Positions 43,671 to 51,801 of a stretch of 64,000 nt of DNA are shown in pieces. Every line of letters begins with the position of its first letter. Position 1 is the stretch's first letter. Position numbers and translations under genes: made by a program. Below the pieces are notes generated by a model. That model was not told the origin of the DNA. It was given only the letters and a program-made list of their open reading frames with translations, and ran no database searches. The stretch comes from Luteolibacter pohnpeiensis (lineage in GTDB: Bacteria; Verrucomicrobiota; Verrucomicrobiia; Verrucomicrobiales; Akkermansiaceae). The stretch is from the NCBI RefSeq assembly GCF_016595435.1, contig NZ_JAENIJ010000003.1:124001-188000 (forward strand), read 5' to 3'.

Positions 43671-44141
43671 TTAGGTCTCTCCAAGGGCTGTTTTGAACGA
43701 ACGGATCGCGAGATCAATTTCAGATAGCACTTCTTGTAGGATCAGCCGATGTTCGGGCTCCAGATGTCCTTCCTCCAGGGCGCTTACCATGGTCCGATGC
43801 AGGTCTTTTTCCCCGCGCAGACATTCAGCCAAGATTGCATTCGTTTCATGATCCGCCAATTCGTCGCGCAGACGGATCCACCACCGATGTACTTTGGCTT
43901 CGGGGCTGCCTTTCATCTCGGGCTTCTTGCCTTCCCGATAAATAATGGTGGCGACACGCTCCGAAATTTCTTCCCGGCGATCTGCAATTGCCGTCAATGC
44001 TGCCGCCAAACCACCGTCCTTTACCAATTGAGCTGCCTGACGGTAGCCATCGCGTGAATCAACATAGCGGGTGAGAAGTTCTTGTAGTTCTGCCGCAGCA
44101 GCAGATGAGGTTTCGTGAATCGTAGTCATAAAATCCTTCAT
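43671..44141 (-). CDS. DUF2383/PA2169-family four-helix-bundle protein
   Basis: A 156-residue soluble helical protein (152 if it starts at the ATG of MTTIHETSS). Family features include LLTRYVDSRDGYRQAAQLVK, then AIADRREEISERVATIIYRE, the WWIRLR-DEL turn, and a Glu-rich ferritin-like helix set (ECLRGEKDLHRTMVSALEEG, EVLSEIDLAIRS). Proteins of this family are stress-induced; some resemble ferritin-like folds, but metal binding is unproven. It is followed on the same strand by the ElaB-like protein (22 bp). Confidence 0.85.
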   Translation of the reverse strand: MKDFMTTIHETSSAAAAELQELLTRYVDSRDGYRQAAQLVKDGGLAAALTAIADRREEISERVATIIYREGKKPEMKGSPEAKVHRWWIRLRDELADHETNAILAECLRGEKDLHRTMVSALEEGHLEPEHRLILQEVLSEIDLAIRSFKTALGET

Positions 44142-44566
44142 CGCATGGTGAATACCAAAAGTCGCAAAGATGGTATAATGCTGTTATTGTTAAAGAGTTG
44201 GGTCAGTAATCAAGGGCTTCGCGTGTCTGGTCATGCTTTTAGAAATGTCCATCTACTGCATGGCGGGGATGCAAACTGCACAGGAACTTTAAGATTGAGC
44301 GTTTGGTAACTCTATCTTGCACAGTGCAAACCCAGGTTACGATGTGCAATGCGGCGTAGCATTTTATCTCTACGATCAAGTGCCTTCAAATCAGCCTCCA
44401 TGCGACTCACCCACGCAGTTACAAGGCGTAGCAGCCGCTTTCTGATCTAACAGATGATTGGCATGTCCACCGCTAAGAAGATGCTCAGCTCGCAAGCGGT
44501 GACTCATTCAGATACCATGGAGGTTCTGAGGGCCGGTGACTTGGAGGAGCGAATTCCCGATCCATC
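44142..44566. promoter_or_regulatory. 425-bp divergent intergenic region before glycogen synthase
   Basis: It lies between the DUF2383 gene (minus) and glycogen synthase (plus). The clearest element is the dyad TTGCAC-A-GTGCAA (44317-44329). TGCAAACTGCACAG-like (about 44270) and GTGCAATGC (about 44349) nearby share the TGCA half-site, suggesting a cluster of operator half-sites. A 64-codon frame at 44454-44648 runs into glycogen synthase in another frame; I do not consider it a gene. Confidence 0.45.
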
Positions 44567-46105
44567 ATGGCCGCTATTCGAACTTTGGAGCATCTTGCGC
44601 AATCTGAAATCATTTCCCGGGAGGTCAATCGACCGCTCATTACTCTGAAAAAACGTCGCCCCCGCATTCTCCTCGTGACACCAGAGCTGAACGGCGGGCG
44701 CCGGATCGGGGGAGAGGGGCAGCCGGGGCCCAGAGCGAAAGCCGGCGGACTTGCAGACGTTTGCACGCTATTGGTCGACTCGCTATCTGACATGGGGGCC
44801 GATGTTCATGTAGCGATGCCTCACTTCCGCCACATGTTCGAGAGTCGAACTCAATTTTCCCGGAAACTGCATTTAAGTCAGGACCGGGAATTTTTTTATC
44901 GTCGCTCGGTGTATGAAGGCAGTGCCGAATCCAACCGCAAGGCCGCCTTGGTGTTTCAGCGCGACGTGATTCACCATATCTTGCCAAAGGTGAAACCGGA
45001 CATCGTGCATTGTCACGATTGGATGACAGGGCTGGTGCCGGCCGCTGCGAAAACCATGGGAATTCGCAGCCTGTTCACGATCCATAATGTTCACGATGAA
45101 AAGGCGACACTCGCAGAGATTGAAGACCGCGGAATCGATGCCGCAGGTTTTTGGCAACATCTCCACTACAGTCATTTTCCAACCTGCTATGATGAGACGC
45201 GCGGCTCCAATCCGGTGAATTTCATGGCTTCCGCCATTCATGCAGCAGATACGGTCAACACGGTAAGTGAAACTTTCCTGCGTGAAATGACGGAAGGTCG
45301 GCATGCTTCCGCGTGGGGAATCGTGGATGTTTTGCGGGCAAAATTTGCTTACGGAGAAGCAGAGGGAATCATCAATGCACCAGACGATTCCTGGTCGCCC
45401 CGACAAGATGATGCGTTGGCTCGAAGCTATGACAGCCGGAGTCATGCCGAAGGCAAAGCGGTAAACAAGAGACGCCTGCAGCAGTTATGTGGACTCGAAG
45501 AAGACCCGGAGGCTCCCGTGCTGTTTTGGCCATCCCGCCTGGATCCGGTGCAAAAGGGCTGTCAGTTGCTTTCGGATATTTTGTTCAAAGTGGTCAGCGA
45601 TTACATGGCGCTCGGCCTGCAGGTGGTGTTCGTTGCAGATGGACCTTTCCGTGAGCACTTTGATCGGATTGCCGACGTGCACGGCATGCGCAATCGAGTC
45701 GGGGTAATGCCTTTCAATGATGCTTTGTCCCGCCTGGCATTTGCGGGCTCAGACTTTGTATTAATGCCATCAGCTTACGAGCCGTGTGGTTTGGCGCAGA
45801 TGGTCGGATTGAAATACGGAACCTTGCCCATCGTCCATCAAACGGGCGGCTTGAAGGATACGGTCACGCATCTCGATGTAGCGAAGAACCTAGGCAATGG
45901 CTTTGTTTTCGAAAACCATGACTGCAATGGACTTCGATGGGCGATCGATGAGGCGATGCGGTTTTTCATTCGATCCGCTCCTGATCGGGATCGGCAAGTG
46001 CGTAGGATTATGGATGAGAGTGAGCGGGATTTTAGCTCCACGAAAACTTTGGAATCGTATGTGAAGGTCTACGAGAAACTCGCAGGTAGACCGCTCTTCG
46101 CCTGA
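44567..46105 (+). CDS. glgA: Glycogen/starch synthase (GT5)
   Basis: A 512-residue cytosolic glycosyltransferase adding glucose from ADP-glucose (or UDP-glucose) to alpha-1,4-glucan. The donor-binding block reads AKAGGLADVCTLLVDSLSDM, a version of KxGGLADV. HDWMTGLVPAAAKTMGI and FTIHNVHDEKATLAEIEDRG follow. The C-terminal half has MPSAYEPCGLAQMVGLKYGT followed by GGLKDTV. The stretch before KAGG is longer than usual (GGRRIGGEGQPGPR). It stands alone; the GH57/GT4 alpha-glucan genes are 15 kb away. The N-terminal 30 residues are poorly conserved, so the start could be slightly downstream. Confidence 0.88.
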   Translation: MAAIRTLEHLAQSEIISREVNRPLITLKKRRPRILLVTPELNGGRRIGGEGQPGPRAKAGGLADVCTLLVDSLSDMGADVHVAMPHFRHMFESRTQFSRKLHLSQDREFFYRRSVYEGSAESNRKAALVFQRDVIHHILPKVKPDIVHCHDWMTGLVPAAAKTMGIRSLFTIHNVHDEKATLAEIEDRGIDAAGFWQHLHYSHFPTCYDETRGSNPVNFMASAIHAADTVNTVSETFLREMTEGRHASAWGIVDVLRAKFAYGEAEGIINAPDDSWSPRQDDALARSYDSRSHAEGKAVNKRRLQQLCGLEEDPEAPVLFWPSRLDPVQKGCQLLSDILFKVVSDYMALGLQVVFVADGPFREHFDRIADVHGMRNRVGVMPFNDALSRLAFAGSDFVLMPSAYEPCGLAQMVGLKYGTLPIVHQTGGLKDTVTHLDVAKNLGNGFVFENHDCNGLRWAIDEAMRFFIRSAPDRDRQVRRIMDESERDFSSTKTLESYVKVYEKLAGRPLFA

Positions 46106-46126
46106 GTGACGAAACGCAACGATTTG

Positions 46127-46260
46127 CTCGAAATTTCGAGTGAATAATCCAAGTCGTTGACGGGTCATAGGGGCGATGGATTCCGAAAAGTCATGCTCTG
46201 AGCATTTGGATGGGCAACCGTTCAAATGCAGTCTGGTTGTATCATGACAACCTTCGGAAT
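46127..46260 (+). promoter_or_regulatory. Nested palindromes between glgA and the araC-type gene
   Basis: Four dyads in 134 bp: CTCGAAATTTCGAG (46127-46140, perfect); outer arms ATTCCGAA (46180-46187) and TTCGGAAT (46253-46260); inside them ATGCTC-T-GAGCAT (46193-46205) and GGTTGT-ATCATG-ACAACC (46235-46252). CAACC at 46214-46218 could alternatively pair with GGTTG at 46235-46239. The three inner/outer elements would fold as a three-way junction in RNA, or act as operators in DNA. It lies about 97 bp before the araC-type start. Confidence 0.5.
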
Positions 46261-46356
46261 ATAGAGCTATGGTAAGGCTGCAATGGATACTATTTGCATT
46301 TTTACCACTTTAAGACGACCTATTGTAATGCTCGGATCACCCGGGCTCTTCACGTT

Positions 46357-47058
46357 ATGAAACCCAATCAAGACGAACCATGGGCAACGGCAGAGATCGC
46401 TCTGCTTCCTGCTCTTAAATCCTACGTTGCTGCTCTCGAGCACTTGGTGCCGGGTGCGGTGAAATGCCACACAGGACCCACCGAGACCGAGCCGCAATGT
46501 TCGGCGGACGTCTGGTGCGTAGCCATTCCAGCGGAGGCGTCGGGGATGAGCATCTTTGTCAAAGTAAACCCAACTCTTGCCGCGAAATCCGGTTCACCGC
46601 CGCCATTTTGGCGGAAGCCGGTGGTCCTGCGTATGCTGGCCGCAATGGAACGCAACATGACTGGCCGCGGCAAACTTCGCAAATGGCCGGATGCCGTGCG
46701 GATCGCATGGAGCCTGATTTCTCAACATCCGAAGCGCGCGATGAGCCTCGGTGAACTTGCCGCTGTTCTCAAGCTGTCAGCCGGATACCTCGGAGCACGG
46801 ATCGAGGAAATTCTCGGTAGCACCTTTCGTTGCCTGCTGCGCGATGAGCGGATTTCCGTCGCTTGCGAATCGCTGCTTTCGACCGATCTGCGAATCTCGG
46901 AAATTGCGGATCATCTCGGTGGCCAATCACTGTCCCAGTTCAACCGGAACTTCTCTGCGGCGACCGGCCTAACGCCTCGATCGTATCGACGAGAATTCGG
47001 CGGCCGCAAAAGCTACGACCTGGACGATCTCACTCATGCGGTTCAGAAGAATCTTTGA
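46357..47058 (+). CDS. AraC-family transcriptional regulator
   Basis: A 233-residue DNA-binding protein from the ATG at 46357 (MKPNQDEPWATAEIALLPAL). The C-terminal 100 residues hold the two helix-turn-helix units of AraC proteins: MSLGELAAVLKLSAGYLGAR, and LRISEIADHLGGQSLSQFNR followed by NFSAATGLTPRSYRREF. The N-terminal 125 residues form an uncharacterised sensor domain with a hydrophobic core and Cys residues (CHTGPTETEPQCSADVWCVA). Its 3' end overlaps the heme-oxygenase gene convergently by 29 bp. A role in controlling the bilin/phytochrome module is suggested only by position. Confidence 0.85.
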   Translation: MKPNQDEPWATAEIALLPALKSYVAALEHLVPGAVKCHTGPTETEPQCSADVWCVAIPAEASGMSIFVKVNPTLAAKSGSPPPFWRKPVVLRMLAAMERNMTGRGKLRKWPDAVRIAWSLISQHPKRAMSLGELAAVLKLSAGYLGARIEEILGSTFRCLLRDERISVACESLLSTDLRISEIADHLGGQSLSQFNRNFSAATGLTPRSYRREFGGRKSYDLDDLTHAVQKNL

Positions 47059-47632
47059 GTTTCGTCGCGAGTTGATCGAAGCGATTGCGAAACCATCGGA
47101 AAGTTTCGACAGCTGTCCCTGCGGCTAACTTCAAGTCCTCTTGATGGGTCACCGTTTTGTTCAACCAAGTGACAAAGCTTGCCCAGTTTGGCATGGTGTC
47201 GCTGCCATAGCCGGTAAAGAACCGGTGGTTTTCGCCTGGGAGGTGACCCAGCTTGCGCGACAAGTGCATCCCGCCGAGCGATGAACCTTCGACCACATAC
47301 ATCACACCTGCAAACTGCGCATGATTGAGTTTCGAAGGTTGATAAAACTTTGATCCAATCAAAACCTTAGTAGAACCCAGTTGATCAAGATCCTCTTCCA
47401 GCCAGGATGTTCTGCAAAATCGGAAACTGCCGAGATCCCTTACCCATTCTGGATAAGTGGTTTCCGCGTGAGTTTCCCATGATTGGAAAAACGCAAGGTA
47501 TTCCTCTAACAGGTGCCGATAGGAATCAATCGTGATGGTTCCATCGGCCAATTGTCGAACCAGCGGGCTATCATCTAACAATTGATGTTCCGGAGCGGTC
47601 GCATTTTTGAGGAATTCCCTTGCTTGTATCAT
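47030..47632 (-). CDS. bphO: Biliverdin-producing heme oxygenase
   Basis: A 200-residue cytosolic enzyme cleaving heme to biliverdin, iron and CO. The preferred ATG is at 47632 (MIQAREFLKNATAPEHQLLD), placing the proximal heme ligand at His16; a longer reading from 47674 would add a charged leader. YVVEGSSLGGMHLSRKLG is the conserved distal-helix block, and the C-terminal helix (ETFRWFRNRFDQLA) is typical of BphO. It is divergent from the phytochrome gene, with 68 bp between starts. Making the chromophore next to its receptor is the classical bphO-bphP arrangement. Confidence 0.93.
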   Translation of the reverse strand: MIQAREFLKNATAPEHQLLDDSPLVRQLADGTITIDSYRHLLEEYLAFFQSWETHAETTYPEWVRDLGSFRFCRTSWLEEDLDQLGSTKVLIGSKFYQPSKLNHAQFAGVMYVVEGSSLGGMHLSRKLGHLPGENHRFFTGYGSDTMPNWASFVTWLNKTVTHQEDLKLAAGTAVETFRWFRNRFDQLATKLKDSSEPHE

Positions 47633-47656
47633 GTGCGTTCTTCTCTTTTCCTTCTC

Positions 47657-47685
47657 TTCATGCCCGTATCGCAAGTGCGTATAAT
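47657..47685 (+). promoter_or_regulatory. Probable bphP promoter
   Basis: A perfect TATAAT -10 element (47680-47685) is preceded, with 17-bp spacing, by TTCATG (47657-47662, 3 of 6 matches to the -35 consensus). Expected transcription would start about 47692, leaving roughly 9 nt before the bphP ATG and no Shine-Dalgarno. A nearly leaderless message is therefore possible. Confidence 0.5.
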
Positions 47686-47700
47686 CGCTTTTTTCCCATC

Positions 47701-49563
47701 ATGCTAAATACTACCGAATGGGAGCAGGCCCTTCAAAACTGTGCGGACGAAAAAATCCAGCTGATCGGCCAAGTCCAGGCGAACTCGGTTTTGATTGCGA
47801 TCGATGTGGAAGCGGACCGCTTTAAATACCTGTCTGCCAATGCATCAGCGGTGCTTGGCCCTGATACGTTTTTCGAAGCAAGTCCGGTCGGTGTTTTCGG
47901 TGAAGGGCAAATTTCAATGTTCCATCGGCGGGCTCGATCATGGCGCGGCAGGGGCCCTCGGATGGTGGAAATTCTCTTCCCCTATGGCCCTCCAGTTCCT
48001 GGTTGGGTCCATGTCCGCGATGGTCTTTTGATTCTGGAAACCGAATTGAAGTCCAATGTAGAGGAGGCTCATCAGGAACAGGATCCCGACGATTGGGAGG
48101 ACGCGATGCGCGACGGGTTCCATCGCGTGGAAATTTGCACCGATCTAGCGTCCAAGCTCAAGGCAGTGGCGACGGAAGTCTGGAAGCTCGGGAATTTTGA
48201 CCGGGTGATGATTTATCAATTTCTGCCGGATGATACCGGCGAGGTCGTTGCGGAAGAAGTTCGTGACGATTGGGAGCCTTATTTTGGATTGCGTTATCCG
48301 GCGTCTGATATTCCCCCTCAGGCCAGAGCGCTGTTTCTGGAAAATGATATCCGTCTGATCAACCACGTCGTGGGTGAGCCGGTGCCCTTGCTCTCGGCAG
48401 CGGATGTGAACGATAAGCCTCTGGACCTGTCGCTGTGCCGTTACCGCCAGCCTGCTGCCGTTCATCTGGAATACCTCCGCAATATGGGGGTGGGCGGAAG
48501 TTTTGTGAGTGCCATCATTTCAGAGGGGAAACTCTGGGGACTGATTTCCTGCCATCACGGCACCGGGCTTCACTTGAGCGCGGTGAGACAAATGCAACTT
48601 TCGGCCCTGACGACTCACTTGGCTTTGGAGCTGAGTGGAATGGCTCGCGAGCTGCGGCTGCGAGACGAACTGGCCGGCGCGCGGATCGCGAACAAGCTGA
48701 TCCAGTGCGTGACCATGACGGACGATTGGGCATCGGTGCTGTTGTCCATGTCTGGAGACCTTTGCCAGTTGCTGCACGCCGATGGAATGTCGCTGCACTT
48801 CCAGGACCAGACCTATTCTTCCGGCTTGGTGCCAGATCCTGGCGCGGTCGCGGCCTTGGCAAAAAGCGGCATGGAACGGACAGGAAGCACGCCGATCACC
48901 TACCAACGGATACCCGATGACAAGGCGACCATTGCTCTTCCACCAGAAATTGGTGGCTATTTGTTGATCCCGCTTTCCCATTTCCGGGACGATGCGCTGA
49001 TTTTCTTCCGCAAGGAACAGACGGTGAAAATCAAATGGGCGGGAGATCCGGTCAAGGGGCTGGATCGTTCCAGTGGCGCACCCCGACTGAAACCTCGTGC
49101 TTCGTTCGAAGTGTGGCAGGAAACAGTCAGCGGCACCTGCGAGTTGTGGACTCCTGAAGAAGTGAAGCTTTCGATTCAGATTGGTGCGACTCTATCCGAT
49201 GTGGTGATCACCGCGCACCACTTTCGTAAATCCATGGAAGCTCCGGGAGCGATCCGTCACCGGTTGGCCCACGAAAGCAGCGCGGAACCCGTGTTGCTGG
49301 CGGATGAAAGCGGATTCATCGTTTTCCAAAACCACGCAGCCGTTGCCGATCCGATCTTGGGCGGATTGCATTCGCTGGATCATCTGGCTTCACGATTGGA
49401 CCCAGCTGATCAGGAGCAGGTTTCGAACGCGATTCATCAACTCGCCGCAACTGGGCTTGAAATTCGGCTGGACCTCAAAGATGGCCGGTTGGAAGTGACC
49501 TGCCTGATCGAAGACGAGCGTTTGGTCGGTTATAGCATCCGCCTGGTTCAAGTGACCGGCTGA
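47701..49563 (+). CDS. bphP: Bacteriophytochrome photosensory core with C-terminal PAS-like domain and no kinase
   Basis: A 620-residue red/far-red photoreceptor from the ATG at 47701. Residues about 1-120 are the N-terminal PAS domain. Cys14 (QNCADEKIQLIG) sits where bacteriophytochromes attach biliverdin. The GAF domain (about 135-310) has RYPASDIPPQARALF with Asp203 and LWGLISCHHGTG with His285/286. The PHY domain (about 320-510) has IKWAGDP and PRASFEVWQE in the tongue. The last 95 residues look like a second PAS domain. No histidine-kinase, GGDEF or other output domain follows. It is therefore a light sensor that must signal through a partner. It is divergent from bphO. Confidence 0.93.
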   Translation: MLNTTEWEQALQNCADEKIQLIGQVQANSVLIAIDVEADRFKYLSANASAVLGPDTFFEASPVGVFGEGQISMFHRRARSWRGRGPRMVEILFPYGPPVPGWVHVRDGLLILETELKSNVEEAHQEQDPDDWEDAMRDGFHRVEICTDLASKLKAVATEVWKLGNFDRVMIYQFLPDDTGEVVAEEVRDDWEPYFGLRYPASDIPPQARALFLENDIRLINHVVGEPVPLLSAADVNDKPLDLSLCRYRQPAAVHLEYLRNMGVGGSFVSAIISEGKLWGLISCHHGTGLHLSAVRQMQLSALTTHLALELSGMARELRLRDELAGARIANKLIQCVTMTDDWASVLLSMSGDLCQLLHADGMSLHFQDQTYSSGLVPDPGAVAALAKSGMERTGSTPITYQRIPDDKATIALPPEIGGYLLIPLSHFRDDALIFFRKEQTVKIKWAGDPVKGLDRSSGAPRLKPRASFEVWQETVSGTCELWTPEEVKLSIQIGATLSDVVITAHHFRKSMEAPGAIRHRLAHESSAEPVLLADESGFIVFQNHAAVADPILGGLHSLDHLASRLDPADQEQVSNAIHQLAATGLEIRLDLKDGRLEVTCLIEDERLVGYSIRLVQVTG

Positions 49564-49579
49564 CCCGGTTCTCAAAAAA

Positions 49580-50179
49580 TCAGTCAGCGAGCAGCTGGTC
49601 GACCAATGTGTCGATCCTGGCGCTGACTTCTGCTTCAGGCGCGTTGGACGAAACGAGTCGGACGAATTTTTCTGGAACGAGGCCGAGGAAAATCTCCCGG
49701 CACTTTTCCAGATTGTCCCGTTTTTCGAATTCGTTCGCAATGTCGCCACGCGCTCCGATCCGTGCCAGGGCGTCGTCTACCGTGAGATCCATGATCACGA
49801 CGAGATCCGGCACCGGGGCGAATTCCTCGTTCATTTTCCGGATTTCCACCGGATCAAATCCACGGGCACCTTGGTAGGCCATGGTGGAAAAGTAGTAGCG
49901 ATCGAGAATCACGATTTTTCCCGCAGCCATGGACGGCTGGATCAGTTCTTCAACGTGCTGTTTCCGGTCGTTGAGGAAATACTCCAATTCCTGCTCGGAG
50001 GAAAGCCTCCCGGTGGCTGCGGATTCCCGGAGTTTTCTGCCCCATGGTCCGTTGGTCGGTTCGTGATCGACCACCACCTCGTATCCTTTTTCCCGCAGGG
50101 ATTGGGCCAGACGGTTGGAGTGAGTCGACTTTCCGGTGCCGTCGATGCCTTCAAACGCGATGCAATACCCTTGGTTCAT
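49580..50179 (-). CDS. tmk: Thymidylate kinase
   Basis: A 199-residue cytosolic enzyme phosphorylating dTMP to dTDP. The P-loop is FEGIDGTGKSTHSNRLAQSL; the DRY motif is ILDRYYFSTMAYQGARG; other features are HEPTNGPWGRKLRE and the LID region with RIGARGDIANEFEKRDNLEK. Its length is standard. It converges with bphP (16 bp between stops). Confidence 0.96.
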   Translation of the reverse strand: MNQGYCIAFEGIDGTGKSTHSNRLAQSLREKGYEVVVDHEPTNGPWGRKLRESAATGRLSSEQELEYFLNDRKQHVEELIQPSMAAGKIVILDRYYFSTMAYQGARGFDPVEIRKMNEEFAPVPDLVVIMDLTVDDALARIGARGDIANEFEKRDNLEKCREIFLGLVPEKFVRLVSSNAPEAEVSARIDTLVDQLLAD

Positions 50180-50282
50180 GAATGAGCTGTGATGATGTCC
50201 CCGGGATGGAGCCGGGTAGGTTTCGGTGGGCTTAGATCAGCATCGGGGATGAATCTGACAAGGTAAAATGACCCGGAAACGG

Positions 50283-51749
50283 TCAGGCGAGGTAGCGCTG
50301 CGTGAGATGGGCAAGGTAATCTTCTGGAGATGGAGCCTTGCCCGTGGCTTGCTTCATCAAATCGGCTGGATCAAGCGTTGCTCCAAAAACGTGAACCGAA
50401 TCACGCAACCACTTGAGCAGCGGGGCGTAATCGGCGCGATCGGTCGCGGCGGCGATTTCCGGATTCTTCCGGGCTGCGGCGAACAACTGCGCCGCATTGA
50501 GATTGCCGAGTGAGTAAGTCGAGAAATAGCCGAGTCCGCCCATCGACCAATGGATGTCCTGCAGGCACCCATGCCGATCATCGGGCGGAACAAATCCGAA
50601 CAGCTCCTCGAAGCTAGCATTCCAGGCTGCGGGGACATCTTTCACCTCCAGCTCACCACGAACCAGGCGGCGCTCCAAACCAAAGCGCAGGATGATGTGA
50701 AGATCGTAAGTCGCTTCGTCAGCTTCCACACGGATGGGGGAGAATTCGGCCCGGCGCACGTGGTTGAGGAAGCTTTCCAGCGGGTAGCTAGCGAGTTGTG
50801 GGAAAATTTCCTGAGCGACTGGATACCATTGGTTCCAGAATGCGTCGGACCGGCCCACATGGTTTTCCCAAAGCCGGGATTGGGATTCGTGAATGCCTAA
50901 CGACACGGAAGAGCCCGACGGCAGGCCGAAATCTTCACCCGGGATGCCTTGTTCGTAGAGCCCGTGGCCGGCTTCATGCAAAACGCCGAACAGGGACGAA
51001 GTGAAATCCTCCAGATTATAGCGCGTGGTCAAACGCACGTCCGATGGGCCAAGCGTGGTGCAGAACGGGTGAGTGGTGGTGTCGATCCGACCCGCGCTGA
51101 AGTCGAACCCAACCGCTTCCGCGACCTGGCGATTCAAGTTCATCTGGCCTTCGATGGAATACGGCCCGGCTGGAAGTGGAACAGCCTTCGCTTTGGAAAT
51201 TTCCACCGCTTTGGCTGCGATGGAACTCAGTTGTGGCCTTAAATCATCGAACAGAGAAGCAACCGCAGCGGTGCTGGTCGCACGTTCGTAGCCATCTAAC
51301 AAAGCGTCGTAAGGCTCGTTTTCGTAGCCCCAAAGTTCGGCCTTTTCGCGGGCCAAGGCGACGAGCTTCGACAAATGCGGGGCGAAGGAAGCGAAGTCGT
51401 TATTTTTCCGGGCCTCGGCCCACGCGTGCATGCCGAGGGAGGTCGCTTCGGATTCGCGGGCGACGAGTTCGACCGGTAATTTCGTGGCGCGATCAAACTC
51501 ACGGCGCAGCTCACGCAAGTTGGCGGTGAGTTTCGCATCGGTGCCGGTGTTGGCCGCTTCGGCGTCTTCGAGATCTTTTTTCCAAGCATCAGAGGTTGCC
51601 AATTCGTGCGCTCGGGAGGACAGCCAGGAAAGTTGAGCCGCACGGTGGGTCGCGGCGGCGTCAGGCATGTAGGTTTCCTGATCCCAGCCCAAGGCGGAGG
51701 AGGCGGAGCTGATCACGGCGTGTTCGCGTGCTTTCTCGAAGATCGACAT
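50283..51749 (-). CDS. Thermostable-type carboxypeptidase (M32, Taq family)
   Basis: A 488-residue metallopeptidase from the ATG at 51749 (MSIFEKAREHAVISSASSAL). Upstream in-frame codons are not conserved. The catalytic zinc motif is VLHEAGHGLYEQ with HEAGH at residues 258-262, and the third-ligand region GIHESQSRLWENHVGRS is present. DPADLMKQATGKAPSPEDYL near the end is also typical of M32. It removes C-terminal residues with broad specificity in the cytosol. It follows modB on the same strand by 52 bp but is not part of the transport machinery. Confidence 0.94.
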   Translation of the reverse strand: MSIFEKAREHAVISSASSALGWDQETYMPDAAATHRAAQLSWLSSRAHELATSDAWKKDLEDAEAANTGTDAKLTANLRELRREFDRATKLPVELVARESEATSLGMHAWAEARKNNDFASFAPHLSKLVALAREKAELWGYENEPYDALLDGYERATSTAAVASLFDDLRPQLSSIAAKAVEISKAKAVPLPAGPYSIEGQMNLNRQVAEAVGFDFSAGRIDTTTHPFCTTLGPSDVRLTTRYNLEDFTSSLFGVLHEAGHGLYEQGIPGEDFGLPSGSSVSLGIHESQSRLWENHVGRSDAFWNQWYPVAQEIFPQLASYPLESFLNHVRRAEFSPIRVEADEATYDLHIILRFGLERRLVRGELEVKDVPAAWNASFEELFGFVPPDDRHGCLQDIHWSMGGLGYFSTYSLGNLNAAQLFAAARKNPEIAAATDRADYAPLLKWLRDSVHVFGATLDPADLMKQATGKAPSPEDYLAHLTQRYLA

Positions 51750-51801
51750 GCCGCAGTCTGGCGACGCGCCCAGCCATGGGAAAGGCGGAATTTTCCGGAC
51801 T

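Noticed and set aside
44454-44648. Possible 64-codon gene or leader peptide before glgA
   Set aside because: It overlaps glgA by 82 bp in another frame, has no family features and lacks a ribosome-binding site.
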